DNA of 64,000 bases from Deltaproteobacteria bacterium (GTDB taxonomy: Bacteria; Myxococcota_A; Polyangia; Polyangiales; Polyangiaceae), in assembly GCA_003235365.1 (NCBI GenBank), contig QJWJ01000049.1, positions 1 to 64,000 on the forward strand. The letters run 5' to 3'. Positions 17,376 through 26,893 of this stretch are shown one piece after another; within the stretch, counting starts at the first letter, position 1; the number at the start of each line of letters is the position of its first letter. The notes under the pieces were generated by a model, which was not told where the DNA came from, ran no database searches, and saw nothing but the letters and a program-made list of their open reading frames with translations. The translations under genes and the position numbers were made by a program.

Positions 17376-19034
17376 TCACAGAGCGCGACGGCTGGACAAG
17401 CGTTGACCACTGACGGGTCCATCGCGCCCCATCGCATGGTGCAGTTGCACCAGCGCGATCTTCGCTCCGACGCGAGCGTTGACCAGATCGATGCGTGCCC
17501 GGGTCAGCTCGGTTTCCGCGTCGGTCAACTCGACGAGGGTCGCGCGACCCGCGCGAAACAGCTCGCGGCGCACGCGGTAGCTTTCCTCGGCCGCGCGAAG
17601 CACGTGAGCCGAAACCCCGAGCGCGGCTTTCGCTTCCGACGCAGACGACAAGGCCTGAGCCACCTCCAGCCGCAAGCCGCGTTCCACTGCCGCACGAGTG
17701 GCCGCGAGTTCTCGCGCTTGTGCGCTCGCCTGTGCTTCAGACGCCTGCGCCCCAGCGATGTCCGTCGGAGTCCAGCTCAGCACGACCCCCACGTCCCACG
17801 TCCCAGTGAACTTCTCTTCGATCGGAAAGATGCGCTGATTCGGATTGGCGTAGATGGCGTTGGCTTGCGCCTCGAGACGTGGATAGTTGCCGACCTTGGC
17901 GAGCTGAGCTTGTTCCTTGCGGGCCGATTCGCTCGCGGCAAGCGCCTGCAGCTCGAGCCGACTGCGCGACGCCTCACTGACGGCCTCGTCGAGCGTTGGC
18001 AGCTGCTCCAGTTCGGCAGGCTGCGCAAACGCGTCTTCACCGACCGTGTACTGGGCGTCCGAGGCGTCGGACATCAACACCGCGATCTGTTGCCGCGCCA
18101 GATCGCGAGCGTTCTGGGTCCGGATCACGAACAGCTCGGCATTCTGCACCTGAGCCTCGGCGCGCCACACGTCAGCACGCGACACCATGCCGGCGGCAAA
18201 CGCATTGCTGGCATCAGTGTGATGGCCTTGGGCTTGCGCCAACGACTGCTCGGCGATGATCACAGCGGCTTGCGCCTGGATCCAGCGGTAGTACGCGACA
18301 CGACCATCGCGCGCCAGCGACAATCGCGTCGCTTGCTCCTCGAGCTGCACGGCTTCTCGCCCCCTTTTTGCCGCGTCCAGACCGTGCGAAACCCGCAGCA
18401 CGTAGTCCGATAGGGGAACGGACAGATGCGCGCCGAGCGCGTAGTTGTTCAGCACCACGGGCAGAGTGATTTCCGGCGAAGGCACCGCAAGCAACTGCTC
18501 ACCGGGGGCGACGGGACGCGGCGCGGTCGCGGGCTGCGCCGTGACGATCAACGCACCGTCTCCCGTGCCGCTTCCGAGGACGGGAGTATCAATCGGCGAG
18601 AGCCGAGTGTAGCTTGCCGTCAGCGTCAACCGGGGCCAGTAGCTTGCCATCACCTGGTCTTCGGTGGCTGCGGCGGCCTCGATGCTGGCGCGCTTGGCTT
18701 CGAGCTGAGCGCTGCTCTCCATGGTTCGTGCAGCCACGGTCTCCGCTGTCAGCCCGCCCTCGGCGCGCAGCGACTGCAGCTTGACCTCCAGCTCGCCGAG
18801 ATCCGCCGAGGCCGAAGTGGGAGTAGGGCTGCTCGTCATCGGAGAGTCGGCGTTTGCCGTCGGCGGCTCGTTCGGTGTTGCCGAGCCCGCAGCCTCGGGG
18901 GGCGCAGGCTGCGGCGCGACCGGCGCCTGCGGGTCCGGTTGCTCAGGTGGGGGTGTGACGCCCTGCGCATAACCGATCGCGGGAACCAAACTGACAACAA
19001 GACAAAGCACTCCGGGGCGCAATGAACGCATCAT
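17376..19034 (-). CDS. TolC-family outer-membrane efflux protein
   Basis: This protein of about 552 residues has a signal peptide (LVVSLVPAIGYAQG), a Pro/Ala linker and two long alpha-helical repeats typical of TolC/OprM channels. Examples are AAYTRLSPIDTPVLGSG-like barrel strands, ATRLSLARDGRVAYYRWIQAQAAV, and the second repeat around VSEASRSRLELQALAAS and ESYRVRRELFRAGRATLVELTDAETELTRARIDLVNARV. It would form the outer-membrane exit duct for the adjacent RND pump. The start is 19034 or 19031 (ATG ATG) preceded by AAAGGA; GTG at 19052 is also in frame. It is the last gene of the tetR-MFP-RND-TolC operon, a few bases after the pump stop codon. Confidence 0.93.
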   Translation of the reverse strand: MMRSLRPGVLCLVVSLVPAIGYAQGVTPPPEQPDPQAPVAPQPAPPEAAGSATPNEPPTANADSPMTSSPTPTSASADLGELEVKLQSLRAEGGLTAETVAARTMESSAQLEAKRASIEAAAATEDQVMASYWPRLTLTASYTRLSPIDTPVLGSGTGDGALIVTAQPATAPRPVAPGEQLLAVPSPEITLPVVLNNYALGAHLSVPLSDYVLRVSHGLDAAKRGREAVQLEEQATRLSLARDGRVAYYRWIQAQAAVIIAEQSLAQAQGHHTDASNAFAAGMVSRADVWRAEAQVQNAELFVIRTQNARDLARQQIAVLMSDASDAQYTVGEDAFAQPAELEQLPTLDEAVSEASRSRLELQALAASESARKEQAQLAKVGNYPRLEAQANAIYANPNQRIFPIEEKFTGTWDVGVVLSWTPTDIAGAQASEAQASAQARELAATRAAVERGLRLEVAQALSSASEAKAALGVSAHVLRAAEESYRVRRELFRAGRATLVELTDAETELTRARIDLVNARVGAKIALVQLHHAMGRDGPVSGQRLSSRRAL

Positions 19035-19057
19035 TCGTCCTTTCGTATTCACTCGAA

Positions 19058-22000
19058 CTACTCTGCGGAGGCTAACGCATCGGCGCCGCCAGCAGGAGAC
19101 GCGCTCGACTTCGATCGGCCGAGTTTTCGCCGCAGCCAGCCTTTGAGATTTTCGATGGCCAGGTAGAACACCGGCACCACGATCAACGAGAGCAGCGTCG
19201 AGCTGACGACACCGCCGATGACGGCGATGGCCATCGGTGCACGAAACTCGCTGCCCTCCACGTTGCTCACCGCTGTGGGTAACATGCCGAGCACCATCGC
19301 AGCGCTCGTCATCAGAATCGGCCGGAGCCGTTCGGGGCCCGCCTCGCGAATCGCCTGCGCCGGTGGCTCGCCGTGATCGCGCACTCGGACGATAGCGCGG
19401 TCGACGAGCAAGATGGCATTTTTCGTGACCAGACCCATCAACAGCACGATGCCGATCATCGCACCCATGGCCATCGTGTTGTTCGTCAGGAACAGGCCTA
19501 CGACGCCGCCCACCAGCGCCAGCGGCAGCGTGAGCATGATGGTCAGCGGATGGATGAAGCTCTCGAACTGCGAGGCGAGCACCAAGTAGATGAACACCAC
19601 GCCAAGCAGTAGTGCCAGGGCCATGTTCGTATTGGTCTCGTTCATCAGCCGCAGCTGACCGTCGTAAACGACGCTCACCGGCCCGAGATCCGCCTCGGCA
19701 ATTGCCGGTTGAAATTCACGAGCGACATCGCCGAGCGGACGCCCAATGGGGGTGGCCCAGATCGTGATCTGACGTTTGCGATTCTCGCGTTCGATCACCT
19801 GCGGCCCGGCGACGCGGTTAAAATTCGCAACGTCCGAAAGCTTCACCGGACCCGTCCGAGTTTGCAGCGTCAGGTTTGCCAGGGCACTGGCGTCGGTGCG
19901 GTACTCTTCCCGCAGTTGGACCTTGATCGGGATCTCGCCATCGTCCGTGTGCAGATTGCCGGCTTCGGTGCCTTCCATCGCGGTGCGCAGCGCCATCGCC
20001 ATTTCGGCCAAGCTCAATCCGCGATCGGCCGCCCGCTGCCGGTCGAGCTGCACTTGAAGCTCGGGCCGCCCCGGTGAATAGCGCACCTGAATGTCGGCAA
20101 CACCCGGCGTGCTTTTGAGAATGTTCTCGATCTCGTGCGCCGCCGCTTCGATGTCCGGGTAATCGTCGCCACGGACGTTGATCATGATCGGGGCTTCGGT
20201 CGCAGCCCCCTCGACGAACGGAGGATCGGTCGCGGTGACGCGCGCGTCGGGGATCAGCAGCGCCGCTTCACGCCCCGCAGCCTTGAGCACCTGAATGTTC
20301 ACGTCGCGCTCCGGCTTGGGCGTCGTCACGACGCGCCAACGCACCTTGTTCGGCTCACCGTCGACGCCGAGCGTGGAGAACAGGGTCGTCACCTCCGGGT
20401 TCTCGAGCAGCTTCTTTTCCGCGACGTCCGACAAGCGCATCGTCTCGGCCAGCCCCGTGCCAGCCGGCAGCTCGGCTTCGACCACGTATTGCCCGCGGTC
20501 TTCAGAGTTGACGAATTCCGACCCCATCAACGAGGCGATGTAGCCCATGAACACCATGCTGCCGACGGCGAACAGCGCGACGAGGATCTTGCGGCGCAAG
20601 GCCCAATCGAGCATCGCCGCGTACGTATCCTCCATTTGCTGGAACACCCAGACGAAGGGCGCCTTGAGCCAGGCAAACCGGTCGCGCTCACCGGGCACCA
20701 TCACCTTCGAGAAGCGAGACGACAGCATCGGGTCGAGCGTGAACGCGACGAACAGCGAGATCACGACCGCTACCGAGATGGTGATACCGAACTGGCGGAA
20801 GAACTGTCCGACCATGCCTTCGACGAAAGCGACCGGCATGAACACGGCCACAATCGTCAGAGTCGTTGCCAACACGCTCAGCGCCACCTCGGACGTGCCG
20901 TCGAGTGCCGCTTGCATCGGCGACTTGCCGCGTTCGATGTGCTTGAAGATGTTCTCTCGAACCACCACTGCGTCGTCGATCAACAGACCGATCGCCAGCG
21001 ATAGGGCGAGCAGCGACATCATGTTCAACGTGAAACCCAACAGGTACATCACGAAGAACGTTCCGATGACGCTCGTCGGCAGAGCGACTGCGCTGATCAG
21101 CGTCGAGCGCAGATCCATCATGAAGATCAGGATCATCAAGACGGCCATCAAACCGCCGAGCACGATGTGCTCTTCTACCTGGTTGACGCTGTTCTTGATG
21201 AAGCGCGCCAGATCGATGATGGGTGCCACCGTGACACCATCGGGCAAGCTGGATTCGAGCGAGGCGATCTTCGCCTTCACGGCGTCGGAGACTTCGACGG
21301 TGTTCTTGCCCGACTGCTTGCGGATGGAGAACGTGACGGCGTCCCTACCGTTCACCCGCACCTGGGTACGCATCTCCGCAAAGCCGTTGTCGACCGTAGC
21401 CACGTCGCGCAGCCGAACCACCGATCCGTCGCGGGCCGTGGCGACGATCACGTCGCGGATCTCGTCCACGGTCCGGAACTCGCCGACGGTTCGGACGGAG
21501 ACTTCACGCGGGCCTTCGTCGAAGCGCCCAGCGGGAATGTTCAGGTTCTCAGCGTTCAGGCGCGCAACCACACCCGACAAGCCGACGCCCAAGGCATCGA
21601 GCTTGGGGCGGTCGATCATCACGCGAACTTCACGGGTTGCGCCACCGCTGATCTCGACCGCCGCCACACCGTCGACCTGCTCGATGGCTGGCCGAAGTAC
21701 CTCGTCCGTGAAGTCGCGCAGTTCGGAGAGCGAATCCGAGCCGTTGATCGTGTAGGTCAGAATGGGCGAGGAAGAGACGTCGAAGCGACTGATGATCGGC
21801 TCTTTGGCGTCGGTGGGCATCTGGTAGCGCACCTGCGAAATGCGTTCACGGACTTCGTTCGCCGCTTCGTTGATGTCGACGCCCAGATTGAACAGGACGA
21901 AGACCAGCGACGACCCTTCACGCGAAAACGATCGCACGCGGTCGATGCCGTTGATACTCACGACCGATTCTTCGATCGGTTCGGAAATCAACGACTCGAT

Positions 22001-22174
22001 TTCTTCGGGACTCGCACCTGGGTAAGGCACCGTAACGACGACCGCTGGAAACGAGACGTCGGGAAACAGCTCGGAACCCAGGCGTTTGAAGCCAACCAGG
22101 CCGAGCACGAGCAGCGCGGTCATCACCATGACGGTGAACACCGGCCTCTTTATCGCCACTGAAGACAGAGTCAT
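19058..22174 (-). CDS. RND-family efflux pump, permease subunit
   Basis: This protein is 1038 residues, full length for an AcrB/MexB-type transporter. It begins MTLSSVAIKRPVFTVMVM with the first membrane helix and has the porter-domain motif VVTVPYPGASPEEIE. The fourth membrane helix carries the proton-relay acidic residues (LALSLAIGLLIDDAVVVRENIF), and the C-terminal half repeats the layout (GVVFIYLVLASQFESFIHP, GIVLLMGLVTKNAILLVDRA). It uses proton motive force to expel compounds through the TolC channel. The MFP gene lies 27 nt upstream and the TolC gene follows immediately. Substrate range cannot be read from the sequence; multidrug or solvent export is typical of the family. Confidence 0.97.
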   Translation of the reverse strand: MTLSSVAIKRPVFTVMVMTALLVLGLVGFKRLGSELFPDVSFPAVVVTVPYPGASPEEIESLISEPIEESVVSINGIDRVRSFSREGSSLVFVLFNLGVDINEAANEVRERISQVRYQMPTDAKEPIISRFDVSSSPILTYTINGSDSLSELRDFTDEVLRPAIEQVDGVAAVEISGGATREVRVMIDRPKLDALGVGLSGVVARLNAENLNIPAGRFDEGPREVSVRTVGEFRTVDEIRDVIVATARDGSVVRLRDVATVDNGFAEMRTQVRVNGRDAVTFSIRKQSGKNTVEVSDAVKAKIASLESSLPDGVTVAPIIDLARFIKNSVNQVEEHIVLGGLMAVLMILIFMMDLRSTLISAVALPTSVIGTFFVMYLLGFTLNMMSLLALSLAIGLLIDDAVVVRENIFKHIERGKSPMQAALDGTSEVALSVLATTLTIVAVFMPVAFVEGMVGQFFRQFGITISVAVVISLFVAFTLDPMLSSRFSKVMVPGERDRFAWLKAPFVWVFQQMEDTYAAMLDWALRRKILVALFAVGSMVFMGYIASLMGSEFVNSEDRGQYVVEAELPAGTGLAETMRLSDVAEKKLLENPEVTTLFSTLGVDGEPNKVRWRVVTTPKPERDVNIQVLKAAGREAALLIPDARVTATDPPFVEGAATEAPIMINVRGDDYPDIEAAAHEIENILKSTPGVADIQVRYSPGRPELQVQLDRQRAADRGLSLAEMAMALRTAMEGTEAGNLHTDDGEIPIKVQLREEYRTDASALANLTLQTRTGPVKLSDVANFNRVAGPQVIERENRKRQITIWATPIGRPLGDVAREFQPAIAEADLGPVSVVYDGQLRLMNETNTNMALALLLGVVFIYLVLASQFESFIHPLTIMLTLPLALVGGVVGLFLTNNTMAMGAMIGIVLLMGLVTKNAILLVDRAIVRVRDHGEPPAQAIREAGPERLRPILMTSAAMVLGMLPTAVSNVEGSEFRAPMAIAVIGGVVSSTLLSLIVVPVFYLAIENLKGWLRRKLGRSKSSASPAGGADALASAE

Positions 22175-22201
22175 GAGCTGGGTCCTGTGGTGTGCGCAGG
22201 G

Positions 22202-23500
22202 TTACTCTTTCGCTGGCGCGTCGTCGCCAGCCGCCTTGCCCGCCGAGTCGGCCGCTGAGGACGCCTCACCGCCGACGGCCTTCGCATCGGTTCCGGCCTT
22301 GTCAGCGGGCGCAGCGGTGTCGATCTCCACTTCGAGCCCCGGGCCGTCTTCGGGCTTCGGGGCCACCACGACTTTGTCAGTGACGGCCAACCCGTGTCGC
22401 ACCAGTACATCGCCCGTCGACGCATACGACAGGGCAACCCGGCGCGAGGCGAGCGACCCGTTTTCGACGACCAACACCTCGTCTTGCGTGCCCGGACGCA
22501 GGACATCGTGGGGGTAGCGCAGCACATCGATCCCTTCGGCGGCTTTGGCTTTCGCGCGAACGAAGGAACCGGCGCGGAGCTTACCCGCGTCGTTGGGCAC
22601 GCTCGCCTCGATGCGCACACGCCGCGTCGCTTCGTCGACGGTGCCGAGCACCGTCGTGATCGTTCCGGTGAACTCGCCGAGTTCCGAATCGACGACGACC
22701 GGCATCCCCACGACGACGAGCGGAGCCAATTGCTCACTGACGGTTCCGCGGAGCTTGAGCGTGGACAGGTCGGCGAGAGAGAACAAGGGGGTTCCCGGAC
22801 CGACTACACCACCTGCCGCATCGGGCGCGCGGGTGACACTTCCTGCAAACGGCGCCGTGAGACGGTGGTTGGAAAGCGAGACCTGGGCAAGCGAAACTTG
22901 AGCGCGGGCCGCATCCAACTGGGCGGCCGCGAGCGTGCGTTGTTGCGTCGTCTGAACGCCGCTGGCCTCGGCAGCGGACCCAGTTTGGACGAGCGCCGCC
23001 GTGCGTCGCTCCGAATCCTGCGCCATGGCCAAAGCAGCTTCCGCCGCGCCGACCTGGGCCCGAGCCGCGCTGAGCTGCGCACCGGCCTCCGCCGAATCCA
23101 GCGAAGCGAGCAGTTGCCCCGAACGAACGGTATCGCCAACCTTCACACCAACTTGGCCGATGCGCCCGCCCACCTTGAAGCCGAGATCCGCCGCGCGAGC
23201 CGCCGCGAGTGTCCCATCGATTTCGACGACAGGTACCCAGGTGTCAGCGACGCCGGTGATCACCTGAACGCGTCGAACCGCCTTCAGGGCCTCCAACGCT
23301 CGCTGGGCGTCCACCGCGCGTTGTGCGGAAACCTCCGCCCGGGCCGTGTTCGCCTCCTTGACGCGAACGGTCGTCCAAGCGCCGAAGCCGGCAACGGACA
23401 CCAGCAGAAAGATCATGCCCGCGATGGGCATCTTCGCGCGGTGCTCGGGCAACGAACGGGGTGCAGAGGTGTGCGGAGTCTCGTGAAGTTGCTGATCCAT
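22202..23500 (-). CDS. RND efflux periplasmic adaptor (MFP) subunit
   Basis: This 432-residue protein has an N-terminal membrane anchor (KMPIAGMIFLLVSVAGFGAWTTV). The biotinyl/lipoyl-like halves (DLGFKVGGRIGQVGVKVGDTVRSGQLLASLD and NHRLTAPFAGSVTRAPDAAGG) flank an Ala-rich helical hairpin. Beta-barrel and membrane-proximal segments follow, and the protein ends in an Ala/Lys/Asp tail. It bridges the RND pump and the TolC channel. It lies between tetR (52 nt upstream) and the pump gene (27 nt downstream), all in one operon. Confidence 0.95.
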   Translation of the reverse strand: MDQQLHETPHTSAPRSLPEHRAKMPIAGMIFLLVSVAGFGAWTTVRVKEANTARAEVSAQRAVDAQRALEALKAVRRVQVITGVADTWVPVVEIDGTLAAARAADLGFKVGGRIGQVGVKVGDTVRSGQLLASLDSAEAGAQLSAARAQVGAAEAALAMAQDSERRTAALVQTGSAAEASGVQTTQQRTLAAAQLDAARAQVSLAQVSLSNHRLTAPFAGSVTRAPDAAGGVVGPGTPLFSLADLSTLKLRGTVSEQLAPLVVVGMPVVVDSELGEFTGTITTVLGTVDEATRRVRIEASVPNDAGKLRAGSFVRAKAKAAEGIDVLRYPHDVLRPGTQDEVLVVENGSLASRRVALSYASTGDVLVRHGLAVTDKVVVAPKPEDGPGLEVEIDTAAPADKAGTDAKAVGGEASSAADSAGKAAGDDAPAKE

Positions 23501-23552
23501 GAATCAAACCGTTAACGCTCGAACGAGCCTTGGATTGGGGTACCTCGCCGAT

Positions 23553-24233
23553 TCAGCCAACCGCCTGGTCGCCGAGGTCTGAAGCAAGAAGTCGTTGATG
23601 GAAACTGACAGTGCTGGCGATGAAGTCCGGAGTACCCAGAGCGCGCAAGCACATCGCTTGTGCCTCAGCAATCCAAAGGCGGAGGTCGGGACGCTCTGCT
23701 TCACTCACCAGGCGGCGAGCCAAACGATCATAGCCGCCAGCAATGAACGTCGCAGCGTACACCGGATCGATATCCGGACGATAGTAGCCCCGGCTGACAC
23801 CGTGGCGAATGAAGCGTACGGTCGCCTCTTCTGCATGCTGAGCGAACACCTCGGTCAAGTGGCGATGATCGGGTGACCCCCCACCTTCCAGCACCAGGCG
23901 CACGACGCCTCGCCGCTCCCAGACGTACTCGAAGAAGCGCAGGTCTTGCTCGAACCACTCGGCAATGATCGCCTCGTGCGACTTGCCCTGTTGCCGGCTC
24001 AGACCGTCTTCCATGCTGCCGAGCGCCTGCCCGAGGATGTCGAGCACCTCGCCCAGGATTTCGTTGAAGGCGTGCTCCTTGCTCTTGAAATGTAGGTAGA
24101 AGGAACCCTTCGACACGCCCGCCGCGGACGCGATCTCCTCGACTCGGGCGCGATCCAGCCCGTTCTCGACGAAGACTTTCTCCGCTGCCTGCAGCAGCCG
24201 AGTTTTGGCGGTGGGATCGCTGGGGCGGGCCAT
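23553..24233 (-). CDS. TetR/AcrR-family repressor of the efflux operon
   Basis: This 226-residue protein has an N-terminal TetR helix-turn-helix (TAKTRLLQAAEKVFVENGLDRARVEEIASAAGVSKGSFYLHFKSKEHAF, residues about 8-55) and a helical ligand-binding C-terminal domain. It is the first gene of the tetR-MFP-RND-TolC unit and very probably autoregulates it through the palindrome at 24245-24273. The ATG at 24233 matches the usual short N terminus. No strong Shine-Dalgarno is visible, and the frame is open upstream to 24554 without coding character. Confidence 0.93.
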   Translation of the reverse strand: MARPSDPTAKTRLLQAAEKVFVENGLDRARVEEIASAAGVSKGSFYLHFKSKEHAFNEILGEVLDILGQALGSMEDGLSRQQGKSHEAIIAEWFEQDLRFFEYVWERRGVVRLVLEGGGSPDHRHLTEVFAQHAEEATVRFIRHGVSRGYYRPDIDPVYAATFIAGGYDRLARRLVSEAERPDLRLWIAEAQAMCLRALGTPDFIASTVSFHQRLLASDLGDQAVG

Positions 24234-24244
24234 GTTCGGATAGG

Positions 24245-24298
24245 TGACTCTACGGTCAGTGACCGCGGAGTCATTAACGCGAGTTTGCTCACCGTCAA
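24245..24298 (-). promoter_or_regulatory. TetR operator palindrome and efflux-operon promoter
   Basis: A 29-bp palindrome at 24245-24273 has the symmetric parts TGACTC, CGGTCA, TGACCG and GAGTCA, with only two-base spacers and one centre base unmatched. On the minus strand, TTGACG (24293-24298) and TAATGA (24271-24276) are spaced by 16 bases and form a plausible -35/-10, whose -10 overlaps the palindrome edge. Binding here would block transcription of tetR and the pump genes 12 bases downstream. Confidence 0.7.
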
Positions 24299-24774
24299 TC
24301 CCACCTACACGAGGGAGTGCCAATTCAGCGCGCACGCGGTCCGCTGCAGACGGATTTTGGGGCCCGCTCCCCCTCGTTCGCGGCTCCATGGGCGCCTGCC
24401 GGCAGACCTGAATCTCCCCGTGACCCTGCGATGCAACACCCAGAGCAGACCACACGCGCCGTCGCCTGGGGTAACTCGAATGGCCGAATTCGGACCGCGG
24501 ACGCGAGCTCGAGCGTGCAGGAGCATGCCGATCGCAATCGTTACGGATTAACACTCACCCCACGCTCCCTCATCACCGCGGTCGTCACTGCGTGCCGTCG
24601 ATGCACGCGGGGCGACCGCCGCAACGCGTGCATCCGGCGCGAACGAACGCCCCTGCCCAACGCCCGGGTCCGCGGCGACCGAGCACACTTTTGGGGACTG
24701 AGTGCAAATCATTGGCGTTTTGCCGCGTCGTGCTGGACATGGCTGGTGGACTCGGGCAGGTCGTGGCCCGAGAA
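24299..24774. other. Intergenic region upstream of the symporter, no gene seen
   Basis: This stretch of about 475 bases separates the divergent tetR operon and the symporter gene. Open frames here lack ribosome-binding sites and coding-like codon use. No hairpin or clear promoter for the plus-strand symporter was found. Confidence 0.4.
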
Positions 24775-26169
24775 ATGGGCGCCCCCAAAAACCAGGATGG
24801 TCTGTCAGTCCGCGAGTACGTCGGTTACGCCCTCGGTGATACCGCCTCTTGCTTCTTCTTTTGGACCTTCAACATCTTCCTCACGTACTACTACGTCGAT
24901 GTGTGGGGCATCCCCGCGGCGGCAGTCTCCGTGATGATGCTCGTCGTTCGCTTCTTCGACGCGGTGAACGATCCGCTGATGGGAGTGATCGCAGATCGAA
25001 CGAAGACGCGTTGGGGCAAGTTTCGCCCCTTCCTGCTGTGGATGGCGATTCCCTATGGATTGTGTGGCTATGCCATCTTCGCCAACCCCGCGGTGGGCGA
25101 TGCCGGCAGGTTGCCGTACGCCTACATCACCTACACGTTGATGCTCGTCGCGTACACGGCAATCAACGTGCCCTACAATGCCTTGCTTGGAGTATTGAGC
25201 CCGTCGGCAGCAACGCGCACCGTGGCGTCGGGCTACCGCTTCGCTGGTGCGAATGCCGGAGGTCTGCTGGTCTCGTTGTTCGTACGCCCGTTGGTCAAGG
25301 AACTGGGTGGCGACGACGAAATGGCGGGGTTTCAGCAGACGATGGCGGTATTTGCCGTCGCCTCGATTCTGTTCTTTTGGGCCTGTTTCGCGAACACCGA
25401 AGAACGCGTCACACCGCCCCCTGCACAGCGCTCGGAGGTCCGAGGCGAGCTCGTCGAGCTCGTGCGCAATCGGCCGTGGATCGTCCTGCTCTTTGCGGCC
25501 GTGTTCTCGACCACGTTCATCGTGATGCGCGCCGGCAGCACGTTGTTCTACTTCAAGTACGTCGTCGGGGACGACGGTACCCCGGTCTTGCTATTCCTCG
25601 ACCAATCAACGCTGTTTCTTTCTTCAGGCATGCTTTGCCAGGTGTTGGGAAACCTCGTGCTGACTCGCGTCGCCGACCGCATCGACAAGCGAAAGGCGGC
25701 AACGTTCCTGACACTGACGACCGCAGTGTGCTTCGCGCTGTTCTTCGTACTACCCGCCGACAACTTCCCGCTACTACTCGCGTTCAATGCGGTGGGTATG
25801 CTGTGCATGGGCCCCACTTCCGCACTCGTCTTCGCCATGTATGGGGACGTGGCCGATTATGGCGAGTGGAAGTTCGGTCGGCGCTCGACTGCGCTGGTGT
25901 ACTCCGCATCACTGTTTTCGCTCAAGACGGGGTCGATGCTGGCGGGCGCACTGCTTCCGGTGTTCCTCGATGCTTTCGGGTTCGTCCGAGGAGCAGATCA
26001 GAACGAGACGGCCGCGCTGGGGATCGTCCTGGCGTTTTCGCTGGTGCCCGGGTTGTTCGCGCTGCTCAAGGCATGGGCCCTGTGGGCCTTTCCTCTAGAC
26101 GCGGCCAAGGTTGTGCAAATCGAACGTGAGCTGCGCGAGCGCCGCGAAGCCCCCACCGTCGCTGCATAG
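24775..26169 (+). CDS. MFS transporter of the GPH (glycoside-pentoside-hexuronide:cation) family
   Basis: This membrane protein of about 464 residues has 12 predicted helices and the GPH hallmark early segment YVGYALGDTASCFFFWTF, followed by RFFDAVNDPLMGVIADRTKTRWGKFRPFLLW in the first loops. Such proteins (MelB, GusB, XynB types) import sugars with Na+ or H+. The second half has GVLSPSAATRTVASGYRFAGA and MYGDVADYGEWKFGRRSTALVYS, both conserved in GPH. The ATG at 24775 places the family's YxxGD motif about 17 residues in; ATG 24739 is an alternative. Neither has a strong ribosome-binding site. Substrate not predictable. Confidence 0.9.
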   Translation: MGAPKNQDGLSVREYVGYALGDTASCFFFWTFNIFLTYYYVDVWGIPAAAVSVMMLVVRFFDAVNDPLMGVIADRTKTRWGKFRPFLLWMAIPYGLCGYAIFANPAVGDAGRLPYAYITYTLMLVAYTAINVPYNALLGVLSPSAATRTVASGYRFAGANAGGLLVSLFVRPLVKELGGDDEMAGFQQTMAVFAVASILFFWACFANTEERVTPPPAQRSEVRGELVELVRNRPWIVLLFAAVFSTTFIVMRAGSTLFYFKYVVGDDGTPVLLFLDQSTLFLSSGMLCQVLGNLVLTRVADRIDKRKAATFLTLTTAVCFALFFVLPADNFPLLLAFNAVGMLCMGPTSALVFAMYGDVADYGEWKFGRRSTALVYSASLFSLKTGSMLAGALLPVFLDAFGFVRGADQNETAALGIVLAFSLVPGLFALLKAWALWAFPLDAAKVVQIERELRERREAPTVAA

Positions 26170-26197
26170 ACAACCGTAACAGTCCCGACACGCCGCG

Positions 26198-26218
26198 AGC
26201 GATCTTTTCTGGATCGCT
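26198..26218. terminator. Terminator-like hairpin after the symporter
   Basis: Seven-base arms AGCGATC (26198-26204) and GATCGCT (26212-26218) flank a T-rich seven-base loop, about 30 bases after the symporter stop codon. No T tract follows, so intrinsic termination is uncertain. Confidence 0.4.
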
Positions 26219-26355
26219 AGCTGGTCGAAATACCGCGACGGCACAAAGCCCGAGCGCTGGGGTCGGAGTCGGTACTCGGTCGCTTAACCTCAGGACGCTC
26301 CGTCCGTCCACTGTTAACGCGCAGGCCAAATCCCAACGCGCTTTCCGATCCGACA

Positions 26356-26820
26356 ATGTCCTACCAACTCGCACAAACTCGAGGCGCGGTGTTCGTCCTC
26401 TGGGGCGATCCCGAGCCGGCGGATGGACCCCAGGTGCTCAAGGTCGTACAAAAGGTGGCTGCTGAGAACGGTGGAAAAGTGACCTACGTCACTCGGGTTC
26501 CTCCGGGTGCCCCGTCACCTTCTCCCGCCGCGCGCAAGACCCTGAACAAGACCCTGCCTGAGCTCACGGCGCTCTGTAGCTCGTACCACGTGGTGCTCGA
26601 AGGCGAAGGGTTCCTGGCCGCCTTCAAACGCGGTGTCATTCTGAGCTTCCTGCAACCGGTATGGAAACCGCGCCTGTTCTACGTCCACGCGACTTGCGGC
26701 GACGTGTTGCGACAGGTAACCACCGCTGAGCTGGCGAATGCCAGCGCGCTGATGCGCACGGCAGAGGCTGCCGGATTGACCAAGGGCACCGTCAGCCTGG
26801 TGGCTCCCAAGGTCGCCTGA
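26356..26820 (+). CDS. Hypothetical protein with an alpha/beta SpoIIAA/STAS-like look
   Basis: This 154-residue soluble protein begins GAVFVLWGDPEPADGPQVLKVVQKVA and alternates short strands and helices through SYHVVLEGEGFLAAFKRGVILSFLQPVW and TCGDVLRQVTT. This resembles small sensor or STAS-like folds, but the family is not identified. It stands between the symporter and a convergent membrane protein. A cytoplasmic regulatory or binding role is a guess. Confidence 0.65.
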   Translation: MSYQLAQTRGAVFVLWGDPEPADGPQVLKVVQKVAAENGGKVTYVTRVPPGAPSPSPAARKTLNKTLPELTALCSSYHVVLEGEGFLAAFKRGVILSFLQPVWKPRLFYVHATCGDVLRQVTTAELANASALMRTAEAAGLTKGTVSLVAPKVA

Positions 26821-26893
26821 GCGAGCTGCGGTCCGGCCTCGATGTGGCGGGGCCTGAAGAACTGACCGGCAATCGTGTTTCTGGGATCCGTTC

